In this document: positions 6,501 through 13,870 of the stretch, piece after piece
How positions within the stretch are numbered: position 1 is the stretch's first letter
Layout: each line of letters opens with the position of its first letter
Notes under the pieces: model-generated
Database searches by the model: none
What the model was told of the DNA's origin: nothing
The model's input: only the letters and a program-made list of their open reading frames with translations
Program-made: the position numbers and the translations under genes
Origin: a virus
DNA length: 40,590 nt
Strand: one strand, 5' to 3'
IMG/VR virus record: IMGVR_UViG_3300034682_000448
Location: 1-40,590 of that record

Positions 6501-7244
6501 CTATATGGTCGCGGTATACCAGAATACGCGACCGAGAATCTTGAGCTTGCCATCCAATGCTTCGACCAGTGGGTAATCTTCGTCCGGATGGTCCGCTCGG
6601 TTGTAGCTCCTTAGCCGAGTCCCATAATCGGGAAGGCTATGCAGGAGTTTCACTCTGAGCTGCCCCCTATGGGCAACTGCGTACATTCTCCCGTCATCGC
6701 CATCTAAGATCTGAGTGTTTATGGCAACCACGCTACCTGAGGGCAGGACAGGGTCCATCGAGTTTCCGCGCACCTCGATGCAAAATGCGCGATCCGGAGT
6801 GATTCCTTGCCGGCTGAGAATCTCAGTATCGAATCGCATTTTGCGAGTTTTAGACACTGCGAATCCTGGTGGTAGAACGAGGCCGCTCCTCAGCACAGAT
6901 TCGGGGGCATCTCGGTCCTCTTCAATGAACCAGAGGAACGTTTCCGAGTCATCTAGCGGCGAATCTACATCCCATGTGTTGAATGGGCGTGTAGTTTTGA
7001 ATCCATCAGGCACCGGGCCGCGAAAAATGACATGGTCCTCAACCATTGGACCCACGCCAGTCTCCAACCACACAGGGCTTACCCCGCATACGCTAGCAAT
7101 CGAGACGGTGTGCGAGGAGCCCTGAGACTTCCCTCTTTCGAGGTTCGAAATAGAGGTTTGGTCAATTCCAACCTGGCGAGCGAGCTCTGCCTGGGTAAGG
7201 CCTGCTTGCTTACGGGCTGCTTTCAAACGTTGGCTGTAGTTCAT
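6501..7244 (-). CDS. CI-like repressor, XRE HTH plus S24 peptidase domain
   Basis: The product is 247 residues, the length of a full lambda-type repressor. An XRE helix-turn-helix occupies 1-60 (RLKAARKQAGLTQAELARQV, then IDQTSISNLERG). A LexA/S24 peptidase domain lies at about 140-245 with catalytic serine S162 in VRGNSMDPVLPSG and general-base lysine K199 in LRVKLLH. It should keep the lysogen quiet by binding the dyads at 6366-6440 and 7266-7318. No Ala-Gly or Cys-Gly pair is present between the two domains, although these are the usual self-cleavage sites in LexA, lambda CI and UmuD. RecA-stimulated cleavage would therefore need another site, or induction works differently. ATG 7244 has only a weak ribosome binding site. 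Confidence 0.93.
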   Translation of the reverse strand: MNYSQRLKAARKQAGLTQAELARQVGIDQTSISNLERGKSQGSSHTVSIASVCGVSPVWLETGVGPMVEDHVIFRGPVPDGFKTTRPFNTWDVDSPLDDSETFLWFIEEDRDAPESVLRSGLVLPPGFAVSKTRKMRFDTEILSRQGITPDRAFCIEVRGNSMDPVLPSGSVVAINTQILDGDDGRMYAVAHRGQLRVKLLHSLPDYGTRLRSYNRADHPDEDYPLVEALDGKLKILGRVFWYTATI

Positions 7245-7265
7245 CTCAATATCTTCAGGGGTTTA

Positions 7266-7318
7266 CCCCTAGGCTTGCAAATGAGTATTCTCATGATATA
7301 GCCTAGGGGAAAGCTCAT
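7266..7318 (+). promoter_or_regulatory. Immunity operator/promoter: nested palindrome with candidate pR
   Basis: Between the divergent cI and Cro-like genes a 10-bp outer inverted repeat (CCCCTAGGCT 7266-7275, AGCCTAGGGG 7300-7309) encloses a second dyad ATGAGTATTCTCAT (7281-7294) with exactly the same centre (7287.5). A plausible rightward promoter is TTGCAA (7275-7280), a 16-base spacer filled by the inner dyad, and TATAGC (7297-7302). A further CTCAT half-site lies at 7314-7318, close to the Cro-like ribosome binding site. The layout fits repression of pR by CI or Cro. Confidence 0.65.
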
Positions 7319-7332
7319 AAAAGGTGTTGGAT

Positions 7333-7629
7333 ATGGATCTTCGCATCCAGAAGCTCATAAACCATTTCGGCACACAGCAGAAGGCAGCTGTGGCTCTGGG
7401 TGTCGACCAAACGACGATCTCTGGATGGTTGCGCGGCAAACACTCTATTTCGCCAGCAAATGCACTTCGTATTCAGATCGCCACATCTGGAGCTATCCAG
7501 GCTGCTGACGTTTGCTCTGTTCTCGCGGATTTGGCCCCGACCTTGAAGCAAATGGTACCTGCCAACAGCCATCAGCGTAACTCCACTGAGGCGGCTGTGA
7601 ATCCATCCAGTGCCGGAGGTGCCCAGTGA
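7333..7629 (+). CDS. Cro/YdaS-like DNA-binding protein
   Basis: The product is 98 residues from ATG 7333, which has AAAGG eight bases upstream; a GTG nine bases earlier is less likely. The first 65 residues carry an HTH of the Cro/YdaS antitoxin-like group: IQKLINHFGTQQKAAVALGV, DQTTISGWLRGK. It is the first gene rightward from the immunity operator and divergent to cI, the classical position of Cro, so it probably shuts down cI and early transcription. The C-terminal 30 residues are Ser/Ala/Asn-rich and look disordered. Its stop overlaps the GTG start of the next gene by 4 bases. Confidence 0.87.
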   Translation: MDLRIQKLINHFGTQQKAAVALGVDQTTISGWLRGKHSISPANALRIQIATSGAIQAADVCSVLADLAPTLKQMVPANSHQRNSTEAAVNPSSAGGAQ

Positions 7630-8234
7630 GCAACGTAATCCACCTCGACTTCGAAGGGCGGCAGGTAGACCTAAGCGCTGATGGGTGGCTGAACGCCACG
7701 AAAATCGCCAAGCAGTTTGGCAAGGAGCCGACTGCCTGGCTTCGCCAAATCGACACCCTCGAATACCTTTGCGTTATGGGAGATGCCCTTGGGGTCAATT
7801 CTGTCACCCTGACAGAATTCAATGAAATCAAAGAGTTAGATGCATCTAAGTCTTGGGTTCGCTCCAAGATTCTCGCTCTCGCGAAAAGGACTGGTCTCGT
7901 GATGACCAAGGCCGGCGGAAGCGGCGGGACATGGCTGCACCCGAAGGTCAGGGTTTATTTCGGTCGCTGGATCAGCACTAAGTTCGCTGTTTGGTGCGAT
8001 ACGAAAGTTGAAGCACTGCTGAGCGGTGCTCCGTCGAAGCTGGATCGACTCAATCGCGCTTGCAAGATTTTCGACGACCGCGAATCTCTCGCCAGCACCT
8101 ACGGGCGCGGACTTTGTGAGTGGAAGCGCGACAAGCCGCTGCTGCTAGGCGACATCGAGCGCGAGCTTGATTCACTGCAAATGGTGCTCGGCTTGAACAA
8201 CCCCAATCAACCTCGCCTGAAGGCCTTCTCATGA
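7626..8234 (+). CDS. KilA-N domain protein
   Basis: The product is 202 residues with a GTG start at 7626 that overlaps the Cro-like stop (GTGA). The N-terminal 130 residues form a KilA-N DNA-binding domain: DGWLNATKIAKQFGKEPTAW near 19-38, then GGSGGTWLHPKVRVYFGRW and STKFAVWCDTKVEALLSG. KilA-N proteins occur in large DNA viruses and temperate phages, often as antirepressors or regulators. The C-terminal part (about 140-202) is helical without a recognised domain. It is the second gene of the rightward early operon, and a terminator follows at 8289, so cro-kilA may form the first transcript before antitermination. Confidence 0.87.
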   Translation: MSNVIHLDFEGRQVDLSADGWLNATKIAKQFGKEPTAWLRQIDTLEYLCVMGDALGVNSVTLTEFNEIKELDASKSWVRSKILALAKRTGLVMTKAGGSGGTWLHPKVRVYFGRWISTKFAVWCDTKVEALLSGAPSKLDRLNRACKIFDDRESLASTYGRGLCEWKRDKPLLLGDIERELDSLQMVLGLNNPNQPRLKAFS

Positions 8235-8288
8235 CGGCCTCGGCGTCTCAGTTTTTGTTGTCCGGCTAAATCGCAGGCAACAAAAAAC

Positions 8289-8311
8289 CCGCTTCGCAGG
8301 CGGGCTTTTTA
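8289..8311 (+). terminator. Intrinsic terminator after the KilA-N gene
   Basis: CCCGC (8289-8293) pairs with GCGGG (8301-8305) and is followed by CTTTTT. It sits 55 bases after the KilA-N stop and upstream of the next ribosome binding site, comparable to a tR-type early terminator. An A run on the left would let it work for leftward transcripts as well. Confidence 0.75.
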
Positions 8312-8361
8312 ACCGTCCCCGGCAAGGGACTTTTTGAATCTTCGTTCTGTAGGAGGACGAG

Positions 8362-8709
8362 ATGCACCCGAAAAATACCACCGAGGCACCGCCAACGCAA
8401 GCGGGCTTGCTCGTGACCATGGCGACGAAATTCAACCAGAACGGCGATGAGTTCTTCTTCTCGACGGTGCCTGGGATCAGCTGCTCTGAGGCGTTCAACT
8501 TTGCAAGTGCCAATCTGAGCGCAGCAGAAGACCTGCTCGGCCAGCTCGTCCAGGTCAATGCAAGCTGTAACTTGGCTTTTGCGATCCGCGCATTGGTTGG
8601 CCAAGCGAGAGCGCTAATCGACTCCGGGGTTGGATCTGTCGAGCAGGCCGAAGACCTCGCACCACAAAACCCAACCTCTCCGGTTCGTGGCGCGGGGGTT
8701 TCGGAATGA
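8362..8709 (+). CDS. DUF3077 family protein
   Basis: The product is 115 residues from ATG 8362 with a strong ribosome binding site (AGGAGG). Residues about 28-80 match DUF3077, a small helical family frequent in Pseudomonas and its prophages: FFFSTVPGISCSEAFNFASA, then NLSAAEDLLGQLV. The biochemical function of the family is unknown. There is no signal peptide. It opens the second block of the rightward operon after the terminator at 8289, and its stop overlaps the next start by 4 bases. Confidence 0.82.
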   Translation: MHPKNTTEAPPTQAGLLVTMATKFNQNGDEFFFSTVPGISCSEAFNFASANLSAAEDLLGQLVQVNASCNLAFAIRALVGQARALIDSGVGSVEQAEDLAPQNPTSPVRGAGVSE

Positions 8710-8951
8710 GCCATCCCATGACCAAGTTTTCTTCCCCCGCCAAGCGCGTAGAGGAGGGGCTTGAGCTGCTGGCGATCCTCGCCGAGGTGCTTGAGCACAA
8801 CGGCGGCTTCAAGGACAGCGGCCCAGGCGAACACCCAGCAATGATCGGCGAACGCGGCGAGGACGGCATCATCCGTTCCATGCGAGTAATCGCCTGGGCG
8901 GCTCACCGTGAGTTTTGTCGGATGGCTACGGACTTGGAGATCCCCCAATGA
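8706..8951 (+). CDS. Hypothetical phage protein
   Basis: An 81-residue, mostly helical soluble protein (EEGLELLAILAEVLEHNGGF, then IRSMRVIAWAAHREFCRMAT). ATG 8706 overlaps the DUF3077 stop by 4 bases and its stop overlaps the next start by 4 bases, so it is an integral part of the operon. No family is recognised and no catalytic motif is visible. Confidence 0.75.
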   Translation: MSHPMTKFSSPAKRVEEGLELLAILAEVLEHNGGFKDSGPGEHPAMIGERGEDGIIRSMRVIAWAAHREFCRMATDLEIPQ

Positions 8952-9244
8952 ACCAGATTGTCCCGGTGTGGCAGCCAGATGGCTTGCATGGTGAGATCGT
9001 CCACGACGTGACCCTCACCGCAGCGGATATCGCGCGTTTCAACGAAGCGCGCGAATCATTCAAGTTGATCAAAGCCTTGTACTGGGCGCATGTCGTGCCC
9101 TCGCTTGGCGGATTCGGCAATCCTGTAACCGGGGAGCTTGAACGTCTGTTTGAGCGGGTCGTTTTCGACACCAGGAATTTCCTGTACCCGCACCGCAACG
9201 CTGCGGCCTTCCATGATGCAAAGGATGTGGGAGGTGATGCATGA
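8948..9244 (+). CDS. Hypothetical phage protein
   Basis: A 98-residue protein beginning MNQIVPVWQPDGLHGEIVHD at ATG 8948, coupled to the upstream stop (ATGA). An in-frame earlier start at 8915 would overlap the upstream gene more and is not preferred. It has a beta-like N-terminus and a helical C-terminal half (RFNEARESFKLIKALYWAHV). It ends at 9244 with a 4-base overlap into the ORF6N gene. The function is unknown; co-translation with DUF3077 and ORF6N proteins marks it as an early gene. Confidence 0.75.
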   Translation: MNQIVPVWQPDGLHGEIVHDVTLTAADIARFNEARESFKLIKALYWAHVVPSLGGFGNPVTGELERLFERVVFDTRNFLYPHRNAAAFHDAKDVGGDA

Positions 9245-10050
9245 ATCTGGTCACCATCCACAACACTCAACTGCCCGTCGTTGAGTACCGCGGCCAGCGC
9301 GTCGTCACCCTGGCGATGGTAGATGCAGTTCATCGACGCCCCGAGAACACCGCTCGCCGTAATTTCAATGAGAACAAAGACCGGTTCATTGAGGGGGAGG
9401 ATTTCTTCAAGACCACCCCCGCCGAGCTTCGCCAGCATTTCGTACGGGCATCGTGCGAAATCCCATGCAACAAGCTGGTGCCGATCCAGGGGCGCGGGGT
9501 AACTCTGCTAACTGAGCAAGGCTACCTCATGCTTTGCAAATCGCTGACAGACGATCTCGCTTGGGAGGTTCAGCGGCAGCTGGTCAATCGCTATTTCCGT
9601 CCAGAATCGAAGGTAGTTACTGCTCCTGCTCTCCCGAATGATTACATCGAGGCTCTGGAACACCTGCTGGCCTCGAAGCGCTCCGAGCAGCTAGCGCTGG
9701 AACAACGTGACCACGCGATCGCGACCAAGGCGGAGATCGGTAGCCGGCGCGAAGCCACGGCCATGGCCACCGCATCAGCTGCCGTGCGCAAGGTCATGCA
9801 CTTGGAGAACGAGCTGGGCAGGGGCTGCCAGCACGCCACTGTCACAGCGGTGGAGAAGGCCGCTCGCCGGTCGTTCGGCACCCAGGGTTTCCGGCCCCTC
9901 AAGACCTGGTGCGACAGCCATGGTGTGGCTGCCCCAAAAGTCCAAGACCCGCGATTCGGCTGGGTTCGCTCCTGGCCTGCCGCCGCCTGGGCGGCTGTTT
10001 ACCAAATTGACCTGGCCGAGCTGTTCGGCACTCCGGGAGAAACCGCATGA
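9241..10050 (+). CDS. ORF6N domain protein, probable antirepressor
   Basis: The product is 269 residues. The N-terminal 125 residues match the ORF6N domain of phage antirepressor-type proteins: LPVVEYRGQRVVTLAMVDAV, then RRNFNENKDRFIEGEDFF and LLTEQGYLMLCKSLTDDLAW. A long helix (about 140-195) links to a basic C-terminal domain (about 200-265, with KAARRSFGTQGFRPLKTWCD) that is likely DNA- or protein-binding. Proteins of this type can counteract phage repressors or act as early regulators. It overlaps its neighbours by 4 bases on both sides. It is the second antirepressor-type domain after KilA-N in the same operon. Confidence 0.85.
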   Translation: MNLVTIHNTQLPVVEYRGQRVVTLAMVDAVHRRPENTARRNFNENKDRFIEGEDFFKTTPAELRQHFVRASCEIPCNKLVPIQGRGVTLLTEQGYLMLCKSLTDDLAWEVQRQLVNRYFRPESKVVTAPALPNDYIEALEHLLASKRSEQLALEQRDHAIATKAEIGSRREATAMATASAAVRKVMHLENELGRGCQHATVTAVEKAARRSFGTQGFRPLKTWCDSHGVAAPKVQDPRFGWVRSWPAAAWAAVYQIDLAELFGTPGETA

Positions 10051-10688
10051 GCACCATCAAACTCGAAATTGCCGAAAAGATCGCAAGCATCGCGAACAAG
10101 CCCAACCTCTCTCGCAAAACGATGCTGATCCTTACTCAGCGAGTGGTGCGCAACGGTTTGGCCAAGCTGCAGCAGATTCGCGATGAACGCCGCGTCTTCC
10201 GTCGCGAGGCGGCAAAGCTCAAGGCGTACCCAGTGGCGCAGCACCAGGCAGACATCCTCATGGCGAAATCCAAGAGCCATCGTGAAGATGACCACAAGAC
10301 CATCAAACAGGGGTTGATCGGTTTGGGTTACTACCTGATCAAGGACACCGACAACAGCTACGACGCCATTGGCTTCGACTGCTTGTGCGACCTGCTGAGC
10401 ATCAACCCGGTACATCGTGCAGCTATCCAGAACGACGAGCGAGGTCTTGCCGGGCTGATCTACGTCGCAAGGTTGGAAAACAGTGCCAGCCCACAGTCCG
10501 AGGGCTGGGGAGAGGGCGGGCCTTTGTTTGAGGCGTGCTTCATGGCGATGGTCGACTGGATCAAGACGGCTCCCGAAGGCGACCTGCCTGATCTGTTCGG
10601 CCCAGGTTCGCCTTTTGCTGGCGCTGAAGTGGTCCAGGTCAACCCGTTGACGGATATCACCGGCCCATCATCGGAGACTCTCCAATGA
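10047..10688 (+). CDS. Hypothetical phage early protein
   Basis: A 213-residue protein. The N-terminal 70 residues are strongly basic and helical (KTMLILTQRVVRNGLAKLQQ, then RDERRVFRREAAKLKAY), which would suit nucleic-acid binding. The middle (about 75-145) is of mixed fold, and the C-terminus is rich in Gly/Pro/Asp. No family is recognised. The start ATG 10047 and the stop both overlap the neighbours by 4 bases, so it is co-expressed with the ORF6N protein and the replication genes. Confidence 0.75.
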   Translation: MSTIKLEIAEKIASIANKPNLSRKTMLILTQRVVRNGLAKLQQIRDERRVFRREAAKLKAYPVAQHQADILMAKSKSHREDDHKTIKQGLIGLGYYLIKDTDNSYDAIGFDCLCDLLSINPVHRAAIQNDERGLAGLIYVARLENSASPQSEGWGEGGPLFEACFMAMVDWIKTAPEGDLPDLFGPGSPFAGAEVVQVNPLTDITGPSSETLQ

Positions 10689-10915
10689 CCCCGACCACAA
10701 CCCACGCCCAGGCGCCCCAGCAGCGCGCTGGTGCAACGATCATCCCCGTGGGCTGGCCAACCTACAGCGCAATGCGGGGTCAGCCCGAATCGGTCCGCTG
10801 GCAGTTCTACGAGTTCAGCAAGCGGCTGCGTGCCGATCTGGAGGGTCATGGCTGCCTGTTCGTCGAGCCCTACGACGCCTTCTTGCGCCGCATCACAGAG
10901 GAGCTTGAGCTGTGA
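10685..10915 (+). CDS. Small hypothetical phage protein
   Basis: A 76-residue protein starting MTPTTTHAQAPQQRAGATII and ending in a helical stretch (RWQFYEFSKRLRADLEGHGC). ATG 10685 overlaps the previous stop, and its stop overlaps the GTG start of the replication initiator (GTGA). Frequent in replication blocks of Pseudomonas phages as an uncharacterised gene; nothing in the sequence indicates a specific role. Confidence 0.7.
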   Translation: MTPTTTHAQAPQQRAGATIIPVGWPTYSAMRGQPESVRWQFYEFSKRLRADLEGHGCLFVEPYDAFLRRITEELEL

Positions 10916-11694
10916 GCACCATCCTGATGACGGCCTGCTGGCCGCTCGAAATGAGCGCTGCCCAGAAGTCAGTGCTGATTTCCTTGGCCGACAACGCTAA
11001 CGATGACGGTGTTTGCTGGCCTTCCATTGCTAGGATCTGCGAGCGAACCTGCCTGAAAGAGCGGGCTGTGCGCAACGCGATCCGGTGGCTGGAAAGTGTC
11101 GGTTTGTTGGTGGCTAAAGAGCGCGCTGGACGGTCGACCTACTACGTCGTAACCCCGGCATCTTATGCCCCCGGCATTAAATGCCCCCCTGCACCAGATG
11201 CCGGGGACCCCGGCACCGCGTGCCCCCCACCCCGGCACCAGATGCCGGACACCCCGGCACCAGATGCCCCCAGAACCGTAATAGAACCCAAAGGTGAACC
11301 ATCAAAGAACCGTAAGAAGGGGAGTGATGGTTTCACGGTCGAGCAAATGCTTGAACTGGCACCGCCCGATCTGAGTGAGCAAACCGCCCGTGATTACTTC
11401 CAGTTCCGGAAGAAGAAGGGGCCTCTGAATCTGACGATCTGGAACAACGTTCTGGCCGAGCTTGAGGGTTGCCGGGCAGCGGGGATCAGCCCCGACAAAG
11501 CACTGGCCGAGGCAATGACTGCTGCCTGGCAGGGATTCAAGACCTCTTGGATTGTCGACCGGCTGAAAAAGGAAGCCTGGGCATCCGGCACCAGAGGCGC
11601 AGGCCAATCGCACCACACCGACCTCGACAAGATTGACCACACCGAAGGCCTGGTTCGCCAGCCCAACGGGACTTACCGGGTAGCAAGATCATGA
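10912..11694 (+). CDS. Lambda O-like replication initiator with HTH_36 domain
   Basis: The product is 260 residues from GTG 10912. The N-terminal winged HTH (about 5-85) reads MSAAQKSVLISLADNANDDG, CWPSIARICERTCLKERAVR, NAIRWLESVGLLV and is typical of phage O-type initiators and HTH_36 proteins. A Pro-rich linker (about 85-125) is encoded by the 22-bp-phased DNA repeats at 11173-11268. The C-terminal domain (about 140-235, with ARDYFQFRKKKGPLNLTIWN) resembles the DnaT/DnaB-interacting module. It probably binds the repeats inside its own gene and recruits the loader and helicase encoded just downstream, as lambda O does. It overlaps both neighbours by 4 bases. Confidence 0.85.
   Translation: MSTILMTACWPLEMSAAQKSVLISLADNANDDGVCWPSIARICERTCLKERAVRNAIRWLESVGLLVAKERAGRSTYYVVTPASYAPGIKCPPAPDAGDPGTACPPPRHQMPDTPAPDAPRTVIEPKGEPSKNRKKGSDGFTVEQMLELAPPDLSEQTARDYFQFRKKKGPLNLTIWNNVLAELEGCRAAGISPDKALAEAMTAAWQGFKTSWIVDRLKKEAWASGTRGAGQSHHTDLDKIDHTEGLVRQPNGTYRVARS
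11173..11268 (+). repeat. Iteron array inside the initiator gene, probable replication origin
   Basis: Five 13-bp units with the pattern GGCA-N5-TGCC lie at 11173-11185, 11190-11202 (first base T), 11212-11224, 11234-11246 and 11256-11268. The last four are spaced exactly 22 bp apart, two helical turns, so the same face of the DNA is presented each time. Two units are identical GGCACCAGATGCC. As 22 is not a multiple of three, the repeat is conserved as DNA rather than as protein. Position in the middle of the O-like gene is the same as the lambda origin. A more A/T-rich stretch follows at 11270-11330. Confidence 0.72.
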
Positions 11695-12464
11695 CCACTC
11701 CGAAAACTCTGGAATTCAAACCTGGCCAGTGCCGCGTGCACGGCGATTTCACTGATGAACTGATCGAGTCGTTCTCGGGCGACCACTTCTGGCAGGGCTG
11801 CACTCGCTGCCAGTTCGACGCACTGCACTCGGCTGACGAGGCGATCCGCAAGCCGGCGCAAGCTCTGCGGCGCGACTGGGCGATGAATGTCAGCCTGATG
11901 GCCGCTGAAATCCCACTGCGCTTCCGCGGTGCCACTCTGGACACCTACCGCGCCGAAACCGAAGGGCAGGCAGTGGCGCTGAACGAGTGCATTGACTACG
12001 TGAATGGCTTCGAGCGCAACTGGGAGCTGGGTCGCTCGATGCTGCTGCTGGGCAGCGTGGGCACCGGGAAGACCCATCTGGCCTGCGCCATTGCTCAGCA
12101 GGTGATTCGCTCCTACGGCGCTTCCGCTCGCTACACCATGGCTATCGAGATCATCCGCGACATCAAGATGACCTTCGACAAGAAGTCCGAGCAGACCGAG
12201 CGCGATGTGTATTCCTCCTTGCTGGCGCCGGACCTGCTGGTAATCGACGAGGTAGGCGTTCAACACGGCAGCGACTTCGAGCGCCAGGTGCTGTTCGAGG
12301 TGATCGACTCCCGGTACCGGCAGCTGATGCCGACCATCGTGATCTCCAACCTGGGTCTAGCCGGCCTGCGCAAGTGCCTGGGGGATCGCGCTGTCGACCG
12401 TCTGACCGATGCTGGCGGACCTGCTGTCCTGTTCACCTGGGCCTCGGCGCGAGGTGACGCATGA
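11691..12464 (+). CDS. DnaC/IstB-like helicase loader ATPase
   Basis: A 257-residue AAA+ protein. Cysteines and a histidine at C14, H17, C37 and C40 (CRVH then CTRC) form a likely N-terminal zinc site, as in many phage DnaC-type loaders. Walker A is GSVGTGKT at 121-128 and Walker B DLLVIDEVG at 181-189. A sensor-like VISNLG and an arginine-bearing C-terminus follow. It should load the adjacent DnaB-type helicase at the origin, equivalent to lambda P in role but DnaC-like in fold. ATG 11691 overlaps the initiator stop by 4 bases, and the stop overlaps the helicase start by 4. Confidence 0.92.
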   Translation: MTTPKTLEFKPGQCRVHGDFTDELIESFSGDHFWQGCTRCQFDALHSADEAIRKPAQALRRDWAMNVSLMAAEIPLRFRGATLDTYRAETEGQAVALNECIDYVNGFERNWELGRSMLLLGSVGTGKTHLACAIAQQVIRSYGASARYTMAIEIIRDIKMTFDKKSEQTERDVYSSLLAPDLLVIDEVGVQHGSDFERQVLFEVIDSRYRQLMPTIVISNLGLAGLRKCLGDRAVDRLTDAGGPAVLFTWASARGDA

Positions 12465-13870
12465 GCGAATTGGTAATGGGCTACCCGGAGGCCGAGCACG
12501 GCGTCCTGGGCGCAATCATGCTGGCGTCTCTCGATGGCAATGCCGCGCTGGTGGATGACATCGTGAGCCAGATGGCCAGTGGCGACTTCCTCTACGACGA
12601 CCACGCGGCTCTGTTCGATGTGATCCGTGATTGCCTGGGTCGTGGGTTGCCGGTCGATGCGGTAACGGTCGGGGATGTGCAGCGCACTCTGCCAAGCGGG
12701 CAGAGCACCCTGGCCTTCGCGGCCGACCTCTGCCGGAACGTGCCGTCGGTGGCCAACGCGATGGCGTACGCAAAGCAGGTCAAGCAGTGGGCGGTGATCC
12801 GCCAGGTGGTCGACATTGGTCATTCTGCGAAGGCCGCTGTTGCAAGCGGTCAGGTACCGGACGAGATTATCGCCCAGGCCCAGCTGGCTATGGCCGACCT
12901 GCGCGACCTCCAGGGCTCCGAGAAGGCCGGGTACAAGCGCATGGCCGAGGTGTTGCCGAAGGTCTTCGACGGCATGCAGGAAGTGCTGGATGACCGAGCA
13001 CCACCGAAGCTGTCCACCGGCTTGGCTGACCTGGACAAGCTGATCGGCTTCCTGCGCCCCAAGAGCATGGTGGTGATTGCCGGTCGTCCTGGCAGCGGCA
13101 AGACCATGCTGGGCCTCCAGATCGTCAACCACATCGCCATCCGCGGCGCCGGGGTGGGCCTGATCTTTAGCCTGGAGATGGACGAGAAGGAATTAACCGT
13201 CCGCACCATCGCCTCCCAGGGTGGTATCGACCTGCGCCGCATGGAGGAGGTCAAGAGCCTCGACGAGGACGAATGGCAGCGCATCGGTACGGCCGGCAGC
13301 AAGATCGAGGCTGCCCAGCTGTACCTGAACGACACTCCGGGCATGACCATGAGCGCCATCCGCTCGGAGGCTCGCAGGCTGCAGCGCGAGCAGGGCCTCG
13401 ACATCATGATGATCGACTACCTGGGCCTGGTGGGCGCGGAGGGCAAGAACCAGAGCCGCACCGATGCCGTGGCCAAGATCTCAATTGCCCTGAAGAACCT
13501 GGCCAAGGAGTTGAGCGTGCCGGTGCTGGTGCTGGCGCAACTCAACCGCAACCCGGCGAGTCGCCCAGGCAAGAAGCCCCAGGCCAGCGACCTGCGCGAC
13601 TCCGGTCAGATCGAGCAGGACGCCGATGCTGTGATCCTGGTCCACCACGACCCGGAGTCGGAAGCGGGTGAGCAGGGGGTTACTGAGCTGATCCTCGACA
13701 AGGGGCGTCAGGCGCCCCAGGGCTCTTGCCTCGTTCAGCGTCAGGGACAGTACGCCCGGTTCGTCAACTTCGCCGGCAACCGCCTACCACCTGACGACGA
13801 GGTCGAGATGGGCCGCGTCCTGAATTTCTCCAAGCACCGTAAGGGGAGCAAGCACCATGAAACTTTCTGA
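12461..13870 (+). CDS. Replicative DNA helicase, DnaB type
   Basis: The product is 469 residues, the normal length for DnaB. The N-terminal primase-interaction domain covers about 5-105 (EAEHGVLGAIMLASLDGNAA), then a linker and the RecA-like ATPase domain (about 180-450). Walker A is GRPGSGKT at 208-215, an SLEM motif lies at 237-240 and Walker B is IMMIDYLGLV near 315-324. VLVLAQLNR and a LRDSGQIEQDADAV stretch are the conserved DnaB H3/H4 region. With an O-like initiator and a DnaC-like loader it gives the phage a self-sufficient helicase module. The end overlaps the next gene by 14 bases. Confidence 0.96.
   Translation: MSELVMGYPEAEHGVLGAIMLASLDGNAALVDDIVSQMASGDFLYDDHAALFDVIRDCLGRGLPVDAVTVGDVQRTLPSGQSTLAFAADLCRNVPSVANAMAYAKQVKQWAVIRQVVDIGHSAKAAVASGQVPDEIIAQAQLAMADLRDLQGSEKAGYKRMAEVLPKVFDGMQEVLDDRAPPKLSTGLADLDKLIGFLRPKSMVVIAGRPGSGKTMLGLQIVNHIAIRGAGVGLIFSLEMDEKELTVRTIASQGGIDLRRMEEVKSLDEDEWQRIGTAGSKIEAAQLYLNDTPGMTMSAIRSEARRLQREQGLDIMMIDYLGLVGAEGKNQSRTDAVAKISIALKNLAKELSVPVLVLAQLNRNPASRPGKKPQASDLRDSGQIEQDADAVILVHHDPESEAGEQGVTELILDKGRQAPQGSCLVQRQGQYARFVNFAGNRLPPDDEVEMGRVLNFSKHRKGSKHHETF

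Noticed and set aside
11173-11268. CRISPR-like short regular repeats
   Set aside because: Units of 13 bp at a 22-bp period, inside an initiator gene, without spacers of CRISPR length or cas genes; they fit replication iterons.
12260-13132. A 290-codon minus-strand open frame opposite the helicase
   Set aside because: Antisense to conserved DnaB motifs; no domain in the shadow.
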